Source of the DNA: Perkinsus olseni
Lineage: Eukaryota > Perkinsozoa > Perkinsida
DNA length: 64,000 bases
Reading direction: 5' to 3'
Assembly: GCA_013115125.1 (NCBI GenBank)
Contig: JABANN010000010.1
Location: forward strand, 62,001-126,000
Shown here: positions 1-10,019 of the stretch, in pieces
Numbering within the stretch: the stretch's first letter is position 1
How the letters are laid out: every line of letters starts with the position of its first letter
Program-made: the position numbers and the translations under genes
Notes under the pieces: generated by a model
Database searches by the model: none
Told to the model about the DNA's origin: nothing
The model's input: only the letters and a program-made list of their open reading frames with translations

Positions 1-1
1 C

Positions 2-1892
2 GAAATCGATCGCTATCAAGACAGAGATGCATTCTTCCGACCAGAATACGTTGAGGTCCAACATGGTCAACCCGATCCCGGAATGTCGAGCCACTTCTCG
101 GAAACTTCCGGCCCAGAATTTAGGACTGTTCCGTGGGCATGTGTCCCCTGTCATGCACCCCTATCCATCGAAATAGATAGCTCTTTTGTCCGGTATGCTG
201 GCCATCCCTCACAGGTTGTTGATCGACAGCGCGTCGTATTGGAAGTTTTCGCGTTGCGAGCGAAAACGGGCGCGGCCGAATGGCAGGTGCGTCGACATGG
301 TCCTCTCGTTGCTCATCCGCTCCGCCCTGGTTGTCAGGTTCGAATAGCACGACTCGCATACATGCGCATAAATATCCCCATACAGAGTCCGAGTCATACT
401 AAAGGGATGCAGGACATGCTTTCGAGATTTGTAGCGCCCTATCATCAGGTGAACCGGAATCTACATACCGCGATCCAAACCGGAGTCCTCGCTGGATGGT
501 CAGGTTCCCGTCTTTCGGGACAACGTAGTGACAGATTTTTCTCAACACACGATGGACGAAACCAACGAGCTACTCAATCGGCAAGAGCGCGAGTGCAAAC
601 GGAAGCTCGAGCAGGTGAGTTTCCAGAGTCAGCGAAAAACAGCCTTCTTGAATCAGTTGAGAATCTCACGGGAGAAGCAGCGCGCCCGGCGGCGAGAGAA
701 GGTTACAATAGCCTTGGTCGGGTACACCAATAGTGGGAAAACAGCCTTGCTCAACAAGCTCACAGGAGCGAACAAGCGCGTTAGAGACTTGCTGTTCCAG
801 ACTACTGGTGATGCTTAGAACAGCTGCACTGATACCCGACACCGCATGGACCCCTAGATACCACCTGGAAGAGGCTGGTCCTCCCATCTGGAGCCAGATG
901 TCTCGTCGTAGATGGAGTTGGATTCATCAGGGACCTGCCTCACTTCCTGTAGTGGGCCTGTCCTGGTGGCTCCCTCACGGTTAATACAGGTTTGATTCAT
1001 TCTATGCAACTATCGAGGAATTGGTGGACTCGGATGTGATACTACACGTCCGCGACATGTCGAGCGAGACTACCGTCGAAGAGGTAACTCGGCGGCCGTC
1101 AACTGTTCAAGTGACAGCCGCAATTGCCGCTCGGTCAGTACGATGCTGTTATACAATCACTCAAGGGTTGTGGCTTCACGGACGAGCATATTCGGAATCG
1201 GTTAGTAGAAGTCTGGAACAAGGTCGACAAGCTTAGTGAAGTCGAGCTGCACGCGTAGGGCCATCGCTCCTTTCGGACCAGCAGTCTTCCCCAGAGCTTT
1301 AGCCGCCCAACACGAGGACGCTGAGGCAAAAGAGCCCATACTGGTGTCGGCTAAGGACGGAACCGGAATCAAGGTAGTATAGCGAGATCACGAGTGGTTC
1401 GTGGTCCGGAAACTGGCATATTCGAGGCAGGGAGGAGCCTCTCGGACACGCACGAGCCTGCGATTCTCTGGCTCCTTGCAGTCAAGAAAATTCGAGGTCA
1501 CTCGCCGTTTCCGATCAGTTGCTAACGGACCTGTTGGATGAGATTGTAAATGCCAGACTACGCACGAAGGTTATAACAGTAGACATGCCGAACGGGGACA
1601 CTAATGCGCGGATGCAGTTTCTCAACGAATACGCGGAGGCGGTGTAGTAACAGTGATCAGCTTCTTGCACGCGGAGACTCAGTTCAGATACGACCATACA
1701 ATGAGAGTGAGCGCCGATGGAAAGACTACGTCAGTCGATGTCCTGATAACGGAGGTTCAAATGGATCGTTATATGGCCAAGTTCCATGGGCAAAGTCGTC
1801 GGATGAGGCTCGAAGCTAACAAGGAGAAGAGAATTTTAGAGGCAGAACGTCGTGTACTGATCGACAGTAGCGAAGACGAGACGAAAGATTGA
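2..1892 (+). CDS. HflX/GTPBP6-family GTPase, 5' end cut by window edge
   Basis: Ribosome-associated GTPase of the HflX family; the bacterial and mitochondrial members split or rescue stalled ribosomes. The reading frame is open to the left edge, so the start is missing. Visible in order: the N-domain signature VVDRQRVVLEVF at about 218, a basic coiled coil, G1 GYTNSGKT at about 720, a switch segment FQTTDTTWKRL joined across an intron, G3 as DGVGF, FIRDLPHF, G4 NKVD, G5 VSAKDGTGI and the HflX C-terminal domain. Introns inferred from family alignment: 287-337, 615-656, 808-857, 949-989, 1084-1138, 1255-1294, 1374-1518 and 1642-1682; all but one are 40-55 nt. The exon between about 400 and 530 is not resolved. 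G3 has Gly where the family nearly always has Thr. Identity is strong; organelle or cytosolic location cannot be judged without the N-terminus. Confidence 0.88.
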
Positions 1893-2158
1893 TCGCCATG
1901 TTTCTACTGATGTGTTTCTTACCTCTCGTTGTGTTGAAGATATGCCCCAATCGGCGATGGCGAGTAGGTACCGGTTTAATGTGATCAATGCGCAATTCTC
2001 GTGTAATGACTTCGAGGGCGATGGCAATGCGTCGAAGTCACCTCGGGATTACGCAACAGACCCGTCACGACCATACGAATCTCGGCCACTCGGAAACAGC
2101 ATGAATGAAACAATCTATTAAATTAACCGCTTATACTCTAACACAAATAAGAATTTGA

Positions 2159-3289
2159 TCAATCAGAGGTATCAGAATGAAACCCAAATAGCAACTTAGT
2201 ACCAATATCCTCATTCTCCTCATCCCGCGGTTTCACGTTATTACCAGCATACCATAAAGTATCCGACACCTTGGCAATTGGATCGCCTTCGCCTTCAGCT
2301 CCGTAGAGAGCGTTCCGCTTCTGCCGCTTATGCTCTAGTCTGCGCGCCTTTCGCCCTTCGCCCGCACCAAGTTGCTTACGTTGTGGCACTCGACTCTCCA
2401 AAACCTCACCCCACGCTCCACTCCCCTTTTCCAGGATCTCCAACAGTATTTCCACCACAGTGTTGATGTTCAATACCGGTAAGGTTACATGGGGTAGATA
2501 CTCACGGACGGGCAATTTTCGCATAACTATGCTGCCTCCTGCAGCCGGTGCAGGGCTCAGCCTATTGGCTTGACTGAAAGTCTCGTTCTTGGCAATGGTG
2601 CGATCGACAAGACCCCCTATTACATAAACCTTGTCCTTCTCAACAGTCTCCAGGTCTTCCGCAGCATCCGGAGTCAGCACCACAATATTGCGGCCGGAAA
2701 ATGTATCCCAGTAAGGGCCCTTGTCGATGTGAACCTTCCAGTTCTCATATCCCTGGGGTTCCAACCGAGTCTCCAAGGCAGAGTCGACGCCAACCAAGTG
2801 GAACTGTACACAGGACTTCTCCGAGCGTTTGAGTGTATTATAGGCCAGCTGCAATTGTTTTGCCAAGGACGTTATCTCCTTGTCCTGCATCTGGTCAGTG
2901 AAGCCACAGTTGAAGGCGACGATAGGATTGCCGCTGTCATAGCAAGCTTGCATGTGAGCTTCTATCCGCTCCTTCGCAGCGATGCGCTCGGCCTTTCCCG
3001 CATCAGCCCGTTCTTGAATTTCCTCAGCGCTCAATCCTGCAAGTTCTTCTCGACGCTCTTCTCGTCGTCGCTCCTTGACAGCCTTCCTTTTTATCTTACG
3101 AATTTCTTTTCGCTGTTCCCTCTGAGCCTCCTTCCTCTCACGCTTCTTCTGCGACTTCGGCTTCCGCGTAAAGGACGATGTACTGGCGTCCATGGACTCG
3201 TTACTCGACATTTCGATGTCAGCGGATGGTGTTGGTGAGGCTTCGGCGTGGCTGCTCGGCGATGAGCACCGCGCTGGTTGGATGGACAT
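2159..3289 (-). CDS. TRM10: TRM10-family tRNA (purine-9 N1) methyltransferase
   Basis: SPOUT-fold methyltransferase that methylates N1 of purine 9 in tRNA using S-adenosylmethionine. One exon of 376 residues. The first 130 residues are Ser/Pro-rich then strongly basic and helical (KSQKKRERKEAQREQRKEI), as in yeast and human TRM10 tails that bind tRNA. The catalytic domain starts near residue 130 with IVAFNCGFTDQM and contains the family hallmark VYVIGGLVDRT near residue 220, then LPVREYLPH and the knot helix LNINTVVEILLEI. The C-terminus is basic, then acidic. Nothing suggests a mitochondrial presequence, so the cytosolic/nuclear TRM10A/B type is likelier than TRMT10C. It is divergent from DENR across about 550 bp. 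Confidence 0.93.
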   Translation of the reverse strand: MSIQPARCSSPSSHAEASPTPSADIEMSSNESMDASTSSFTRKPKSQKKRERKEAQREQRKEIRKIKRKAVKERRREERREELAGLSAEEIQERADAGKAERIAAKERIEAHMQACYDSGNPIVAFNCGFTDQMQDKEITSLAKQLQLAYNTLKRSEKSCVQFHLVGVDSALETRLEPQGYENWKVHIDKGPYWDTFSGRNIVVLTPDAAEDLETVEKDKVYVIGGLVDRTIAKNETFSQANRLSPAPAAGGSIVMRKLPVREYLPHVTLPVLNINTVVEILLEILEKGSGAWGEVLESRVPQRKQLGAGEGRKARRLEHKRQKRNALYGAEGEGDPIAKVSDTLWYAGNNVKPRDEENEDIGTKLLFGFHSDTSD

Positions 3290-3840
3290 TTGGAAATGGC
3301 CTCCACGAGACTGTCGACAAGGGGACGTTCCATCAGGTCAATTCACGAGACCCTGATCCACCGGTTATGCTGCGGCGACGGAACAGACGGACAAGTTTCC
3401 TTCAACCATTTCACGGAGTCACAGTATCCAATTCTTATACCGAAAAGCTCGTAAAACTTCGAGCGTGAGAAGCCCCAAAATCGAGATAGTAAAGCTGGTA
3501 AATTCAAGATTTGATAGAAAAACCTAACCCCCGTTCACAGGAAGGACTCCTGAACCGCTTCGAACGGCGTCCAGGCCGGCGTCCACTCATCGGAAGATGG
3601 GGCGAGCGCGATATTTAGTGGCGCAGCGGCCGAGCCAAATAAGGCGAAGTACAAACTTTCCGAGGGCAGATTCCTTCAGCACGTCCCTAGGCCAGATCCC
3701 CGGCGAGCTGAAATCTTTCTTGGCTTTGTGCAGAGTCCCTTGCATTTGCGCTGACGGTGCAGTCACCCACTTTCCAATGCGGAGTGTTGTCTTGGCCGTC
3801 GATGTGACTGTGGTGCCGCCCTGTAGTTATGACAACCATA
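3290..3840. promoter_or_regulatory. Divergent intergenic region between TRM10 and DENR
   Basis: About 550 bp separate the two oppositely oriented start codons. I see no convincing exon; the open frame at 3597-3893 is low-complexity in codon terms and matches nothing I know. The segment must hold both 5' UTRs and promoters, but no recognisable core element (TATA box, initiator) stands out. Confidence 0.4.
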
Positions 3841-4652
3841 ATGTCTTCTGTTTCACCGTTAACCGAGGAGCAGCTATTAACGCTCCGAAATGATATACTG
3901 CCATATAAGGAGTATACTGAGTACAGCCCTATGCCTGCTAGTGGCGTGGGGGTGCCTTACTGTCCGGTGAGATCCCGATCATACTTGTAGCGCCCACGAT
4001 TATGGTGTCAGATATGTGGTCTACCGCAAGACTTCTGTGAGTTCGGGCCAAGTTGGGACAAGTGCCGCCCGGGTGCGGTCGCGGCATATCCTCAGCTGTA
4101 CCCACAGTACCAAGGCAGCGCTACTGAGGAGGATGGCGGCGAAAAACAGGAAGGGGCCAGCAGTAGCTCCGTTGCTGATGGGAAGTAATGCACGATACGA
4201 CTGGACGGATCTTTCCAGTGAATCCCGCTGATCATTCAAGGGCAATTGTAGTTCGTAATTATGACCATCTTTTTAGGCACGTCGATAGTAGTATCACTTC
4301 GGTCATCACCATCCGAAAGCTTATTCGTAGTAAACGGAAGGTTATCACGAGTGTGAGTGGTCTTGAAGGCTATGGTATCGATATTCAACAAGCATGTAAG
4401 CTTTTCGCGAAGAAGTTCGCGTGTGGGTGCGGCGTCGTTAAGTCGGCTGGTAATAGTGAAGAAATTGAGATACAAGGGGATGTTGAGGAAGATCTCTTCG
4501 ATTTTATACTCGATACTTGGGGTGATAAGATTCCTGATGATGCCATTGCTTTTGGTAATGAGTCGACTAAGAAGGGTAGAAGCAGAAAGGGTGGCAGCCG
4601 TGGTCGCAAGGGTGCCACGATGAAAAGATCTGGTGCTGCACTAGCAGACTGA
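3841..4652 (+). CDS. DENR: DENR/Tma22 density-regulated translation factor
   Basis: Partner of MCT-1 in 40S recycling and re-initiation. Four exons, 3841-3966, 4012-4072, 4115-4184 and 4277-4652, give 210 residues, near the usual 190-200. An in-frame ATG at 3829 is an alternative start. The zinc-binding N-terminus is rebuilt exactly by splicing: YCPICGLPQDFCEFG followed by DKC matches the DENR Cys pattern. The last exon holds the SUI1 domain: VITIRKLIRSKRKVITSV, GLEGYGIDI, KLFAKKFACG and IEIQGDVEEDL. The tail is basic and Gly/Ser-rich. Introns are 45, 42 and 92 nt. All splice sites are GT-AG and phase-consistent, which makes this one of the firmest models here. Confidence 0.95.
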
Positions 4653-5688
4653 GTGTGGCAGGATTGTCAGCTAGAATGCTGACCACGGTGAATCGCATCA
4701 GCAAGGAGTGTGATTGGCAAGTTGCTGATGATTCCTCTGATGAGTCGTTATTGGCAACTGTAATAGTGGCTGACTATGACATAATTTTCCACAGTGATCA
4801 CGCTGTTATGTTTATGCAGTAACTCATTTCTTCTGCCCGAGAGTAGGGAGTAACAGATCTTCGGGAGCGGCTTCGCAGCTACACTCTGCCTTAGTGCGCA
4901 GTTTTGATCCACTCTAAGAGTTTAATCGCGTCCTCAGGGAAGGCAGAACTAAGGGTATTATCATTTCTCACACTGGCTATGACTTCGAGCCTCCTTTGAA
5001 TTCGAGGGGAAAGCGACGATCATCTTGAGCGGGCACTCCTAGCATGATTCGGCCCTCATGTAGCGTTGTTACTGGTTACCGGGTGTTAGCTCTTCACTGC
5101 TCATACACAATAGTTTGGTTGGTGACAAATCTTGCCTATAACGAACACTTTGATACTGATATCTGCGTCGTACGGCGACTCGTGCTATCAAAGACGACAA
5201 GATAACAAGTTATACTTCACTGACTCACCGGCAGTGACGTCACACTATCGTCGAGTAACCTGTTCGCTCGTGGGGACAGTGACGCCTCCTGGGATGTCTG
5301 CTCTGCGAATTTGGTCAGTATGACCGTGTCACTCGCGCAAGGAAAGCTTGAATACTGGAGCAATCACGAAGGAATCGCCGTAACGGCGGTAGTATTTCGA
5401 ATGACATATGCATTTGCATATGCATCTGGGATGGGCTATCTTGCGATAAAGTTCTGATTCAGTGCGTGCGTGCATGCGTTCATACTATGGATCACGCTAT
5501 ATATACCCCTGCACTCCCGTACTGCTTGCGCTTCGTGACCTCTCTTCATTCCGATGCACTATGCCGTGGGAAAATGCAGACCCTCGGTAACATGAGACTG
5601 ATATCTCGGGACTGCGATCCAACTGAGATCTATTGGATGGACTCCATTCTAATTCAAGAGTGACGTTAGGCACTTCGAATCCCATTCT
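4653..5688. other. Intergenic region, no supported gene
   Basis: About 1 kb between DENR and the aspartic protease. Short open frames occur on both strands but none shows a domain, a hydrophobic segment or a consistent exon chain. A 6-bp inverted repeat sits inside an ATGCAT-rich stretch at 5405-5424, and a GTGC repeat follows at about 5460. These may belong to the protease promoter. Confidence 0.5.
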
Positions 5689-6756
5689 ATGGCCTCGTTC
5701 CATTCCACCCTCTTCTGCTTCTTGAGTGTCTTCGCCGGTGCATCGAGTTACAAGCTGGTGAGGCTTGGAATCTCCCGTTTGTATGTGGAGTCACCGCCAG
5801 GCTGGAGAAAACTGGTTGCTAAATTGGAGGTTGACAACGAGGAGGTCTATGCCTTGGTGGACACCGGATCCCCACTCTTGTTCTTCTTATGGAGGCATTC
5901 GTACGGTCCAACCTGCCAAAATCTGCTTTACGGCTGTTATGAATGCAGTCCGAAACCGTGTCAAGCGGGACCCACTAAAACATTCAGCTTCCATGACGAC
6001 ACTGACGTGACAGTCTTCAGGCACCATGGGACGCTCAGTTTGGGCATCTTGAGTGTGAGGGATATTGACTTTGGACTGGTGACAAGATCTACTGGTGTCC
6101 CATGGGCTTCTTTGGGTCTTGGAGTGCAGACCGGCAAGTACCACCCATACACATCTTTGATCAATCAGATGCTTGCCAAACCTAAGTCTCAGCGACTTAT
6201 CGAGAGCACTTCATTTTCGTTGTATCTCACACCTGATGGAATGCGTGGCGAACTCTTACTCGGAGGCCAAGATCCAAGCAAATATGATGGTCCTCTGCAA
6301 TATATCCGAGTGGTCGACAGAGAGGAACATGAGATAAGAGTGCGAGGCTTGATGATAGGTTCTCACCGAACCAGGGTGACTGCGGTTTCGTACCTAGATA
6401 CAGGAACTGACGCCTTGACCTTCCCTACAAGTCTCAAGCAGTCCGTGCTTTATCTCCTGCAGACCGCGGGCCAAACACTCGTGCCTATCTTTGAGCACTC
6501 GGGTACATTCAGGATCGCGTGCAACAACATGGCGTATTTGCCGACGATGACGATTTTCTTGGAGGGATTGCAAGGCGAAGATATCGCCCTCAGACTACCA
6601 CCCAGGAGCTTTGTCGACTTCGACGGAGGCTGCTTCTTGCTCATTCAATTCGAGGACAAAACCGAGGAGTGGACTCTGGGAAACCCTACAGTCATCGGAC
6701 ACTACCACTTCTATGAGTGGGATAAGTCTCGCATCGGTTTAGCCGCTGTACGCTGA
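5689..6756 (+). CDS. Pepsin-like (A1 family) aspartic protease, secretory
   Basis: Intronless 355-residue protein. A hydrophobic start (FHSTLFCFLSVFAGAS) is a good signal peptide. The two catalytic aspartates lie in VDTGSP near residue 57 and LDTGTD near residue 237, the spacing expected for a two-lobed A1 protease. The region GELLLGGQDPSKYDGPLQYI is the usual lobe-1/lobe-2 linker, and WTLGNPTVIGHYHFYEWD is the C-terminal psi-loop strand pattern. There is hardly any propeptide: only about 30 residues separate the signal peptide from the first lobe. The flap, normally with Tyr75 in a YG(T/S)G context, reads FRHHGTLSLGIL. Expected in the endolysosomal system or secreted; substrate unknown. Confidence 0.93.
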   Translation: MASFHSTLFCFLSVFAGASSYKLVRLGISRLYVESPPGWRKLVAKLEVDNEEVYALVDTGSPLLFFLWRHSYGPTCQNLLYGCYECSPKPCQAGPTKTFSFHDDTDVTVFRHHGTLSLGILSVRDIDFGLVTRSTGVPWASLGLGVQTGKYHPYTSLINQMLAKPKSQRLIESTSFSLYLTPDGMRGELLLGGQDPSKYDGPLQYIRVVDREEHEIRVRGLMIGSHRTRVTAVSYLDTGTDALTFPTSLKQSVLYLLQTAGQTLVPIFEHSGTFRIACNNMAYLPTMTIFLEGLQGEDIALRLPPRSFVDFDGGCFLLIQFEDKTEEWTLGNPTVIGHYHFYEWDKSRIGLAAVR

Positions 6757-7312
6757 CTCTATGCTCACCTTGGTTCGGTCTCGGATATCAACATATGGCG
6801 CAACGCGAGCAGTCTTCGAGGTTGTACACTTCTACAAGTTTCATTTGTGTGAAACTTCTAACTTATCTTAATATCATACTACGGTACTTCTACCGCTACA
6901 TAAGAACTTGTGACTCACAAAATGTGAGGTCAAGTTGGCGGTTACGCTTTTCATTATTAATAGATAACGGGAGTTTTCTCGGCTACCCAACGGAATCTTT
7001 CACGAATATCAGAGGATTCGCGTTTATCGATACGGTTGGGCTTGGGGACCTTGGTGTTAAACTCACCGCTAACCAACATAATCCGTTCATAATATCAGTT
7101 CACGGTGAACGCAAAGCTCAAACGACAACGGAAATGTGCAATGACACAGATTATCCTTCCGACTAAAAATGTAAGTCACTGATACGGGGTGTATCGGAGA
7201 TGTCTCGCTGCTCCCGGGGAGGTGACTGTAACTGAAAAGGCAAGTGCTATATCCATCACGAGAAGACGCCGTCGACAAGTGCCGCTATCCGACGATAATA
7301 CCGGTCTTGAAC
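6757..7312. other. Intergenic region, no supported gene
   Basis: Convergent gap between the protease (+) and the RING/B-box gene (-). The 123-codon open frame at 6795-7166 lacks any motif and its 5' part is AT-rich. It probably carries the two 3' UTRs and polyadenylation signals. Confidence 0.45.
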
Positions 7313-9408
7313 CTAACCTACTCGTTCAGGCTCTTCTTCCAATTCGAATAGGCCTGGAATATGGTACATCTCCAATCCGTGCATTCCTCCTTCTGATCGT
7401 AATCTCATACGTGGTGGATCTGATTCGATAAATGCTCTACCATGCAGTAGCATCGTGAGCTTACCCAATGGAGGTCGCAAAAGCCGCAGAAGCCGGTTCG
7501 ACGGTGATGCGTTCTGTTGACGGATGGACTCCGAAATCTGGGATTGTTCCCCGGCTCGTCGTCTCGGAGGTGTCAAATTCAATGCATCGCATTTAGCTGA
7601 GAGCATCTCTTCCACCGCAGCATCACTGAACTCATCTACGCCCAATTCACTGCCGTCGTCGGTGGACGAAGCACATCGGACAGCTTCAGTCGGGTCGAGC
7701 GACACGATTGCACGGCGATGCTGACAATACCTGCCACCAGCTTGCAATAGTCCGCGATAATGCTCAGGGTGTGCCGCGCACAACGCAGACAATCATCGTC
7801 TGACCAAGGTTGCAGATTCGAGTGCTTTCTCACGAGCCGCGGGTTGCTGGTAGAAAGACCGAGCACAAGACCGTACAACAGCTTCTCGCTGCTGCCAACC
7901 GAGATTCTGTTGAGCAACCCGCCAAACCATCAGACTCGGGCGAACCTACCACTCGATAGAATCTCGAACCGTTGGACAGAGCGGTTGGCTCTCTCCGTCC
8001 CGAGATATGAGCCCCGGATGGTTGGCATCTGCGATGGCTGCGAGTGTCAGTTCCAACCGACGAGTGGCCTCCTCGGCGCGTCGCTCGATGATGCCTAGTC
8101 GTGCTTCGACCTATAGGGAGCGTTCCGATGACGCTGTAATAATCCGAAATGGCACGTGGTAGAGATTAGGTTCAAACTGATTTGCCATGGAATCTGTCTC
8201 TCTGTCCCGAAATCGTCTCCAGTTTGCCCCCGAGAAAGGTCACCATTTATGAAGTGCGAGCGTGGTGTGAACTGGGGCGACGCGGGCGCTTACTATCACA
8301 CATCACTTGCCACTATCAAGCGAAGTCAATGTAAACATAAAACGAGCAGCAAGCTTCTTTACGATACCCTGTGTTATACGTTGGGGAGAGAATGGCTTTA
8401 TTCAATGAGTTGTATCAACGAGCATGCGGGATCCTGCTCACATCAGCAGCACGACCATGCACCGAGGCATGTCGCATCTCCAAGTCTGTCTCCGCCTGAT
8501 TTACTTGACATTGTATCTCGTGCACGAGTCGCTCCGCTGTCGATTGAATCTGAGATGTCTCGTTACAGATCCTGTGCCTTCGGGGGACCCCACCCGTCGG
8601 TGTATGGATTTGAGATTAGCTGTGTAGCCATCGATACGCCGAGTGAGTTCTTCCCTGGCAGAGGAACACTGCTGCTTAACGAGGAGGCATCGGCCACTGA
8701 GGTTGTTGCGCACCTAAGGGAGGTCGGACTCCATTTACGGTGTCTGGCTAGTCACCAACCACTCGGCATCAAAGAGGTCTCAGGAGCTAGTGCCGATGAT
8801 AGCTCATTCTTGCTTCAAAGCGCCCCCGACAAGAATGGATTGTGCCATGTCAACGCCGGTCGCCAATTGCTACTCCCTAATTGTTAAAGACCTATCGAAG
8901 TATCTTGATGCGGCTGCAGCTGGATACGGAGGCGCTTGAGTCGACCGCTAACCAGTCCTACGTCGTCGGTCACAGCGTCCACTATCACGTCGATACCAAC
9001 ATGCTCAGCATGAGCATGCTCCGAAGAGCCTTCACAGCACTCGGCACAGACGAACCGACCCAACTGCTTGCAGAAGTGTGAGCACGCCTGCCTTTCATGC
9101 ACAGAACACATTGCGGCACCCCCGTGAAGAGAAGCTGTGCCAGAAGAGTCTCGCTCGATCGCGGCCAAGAGAGCGAAGTTAGTCCGGACCTTACAAACCA
9201 GCGATGCACACAGCGAGCTTGCGACGGGTCCCACCTCACTGACAAGCATGTTTTGACGGCAATTCGGGCATGTTACTCGCGCATACGGCGGCGGCCGCCA
9301 TGCAGGCTGTTCCCCTGTCCCTCCATTAGAGATACTATCATCTTGGTCCGGAGGACCTTCGACTAGAAATCGAAGGCACCGAGCGCACAGGCTGTGACCA
9401 CAGCGCAC
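7313..9408 (-). CDS. RING / B-box / coiled-coil (TRIM-like) protein, spliced
   Basis: Probable E3 ubiquitin ligase. The exon at 8884-9408 reads RCGHSLCARCLRFL, then CPNCRQNML, the second half of a C3HC4 RING. It is followed by a B-box: CSVHERQACSHFCKQLG, FVCAECCEG and HAHAEH. The exon around 8530-8720 (CSSAREELTRRIDGYTANL) looks like the coiled coil that normally follows a B-box. The last exon, ending at 7313, is hydrophilic and ends LFELEEEPERVG. The first RING cysteine pair must lie in an exon upstream of 9408 that I could not place, so the true start is probably between 9410 and 9570. Exon borders between 7790 and 8880 are uncertain. No SPRY or NHL domain is visible. Confidence 0.72.
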
Positions 9409-10019
9409 CAGTACCTGATAGGATCGGATTGATATACACTGGACAACATCCAGGCGAGCGACACATGATCTACTGACTTGGTAGAACTGAGCTTCCCTCT
9501 ATCCGAGGACCAGGGAACCCGACGGAGGTCTTGTTATTCAACGAACGACTCGCAAGATAGCTCATATTTTGAATTCAGGCACCGTGATGTGTATCATAGT
9601 CACCCAGTCAACAATGCTTGCTTGCACTCTCAACGTTGGGCTAGTACGGGTCCTTTCAGAGTGGATTAGGACAAGCGGTGGTCCACGCAATGCATTTCTC
9701 CTTCGATTCGATCGGACATTCTCGGTTAAGATGAGCACGTGAGCGCTTCTCTGCATACCTTAGGTAGATGAGAGTTCTCATATGAATCATAACGATTGTA
9801 GCATACTGGGCACTCCATCGGCTACGAACTGCCTGACAGCATCAGGGCAACCCTCCTCGACTTGAACGAAATTCGAGCTCGATCATAAAAGTTGCGACAC
9901 AGATAACATCATGGATAAAACAGCACGGGAGAATGAACAATAAATTTGGAAGGACAGAACACTGGAATCCGAGTGAGAGTTGTGCTTCTCAGCCGGGTTG
10001 CAGAAGTTCATGATCACCG
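9409..10019. other. Gap holding the unplaced 5' exon of the RING gene
   Basis: Probably contains the first exon and promoter of the minus-strand RING/B-box gene, on its left part. The rest (9760-10019) shows no coding signal and is the 3' flank of the next minus-strand gene on the right. Confidence 0.35.

Noticed and set aside
1630-1690. Apparent 11-nt frameshift with in-frame stops near the HflX C-terminus.
   Set aside because: A 41-nt GT-AG intron (1642-1682) removes the stops, restores frame and fits the family alignment.
2570-3238. 222-codon plus-strand frame with hydrophobic stretches.
   Set aside because: It is the mirror of the TRM10 gene; the basic helical N-terminus reads as Leu/Ser/Pro on the other strand.
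8156-8887. 243-codon plus-strand frame.
   Set aside because: Overlaps the coiled-coil exon of the minus-strand RING/B-box gene, and shows no motif of its own.
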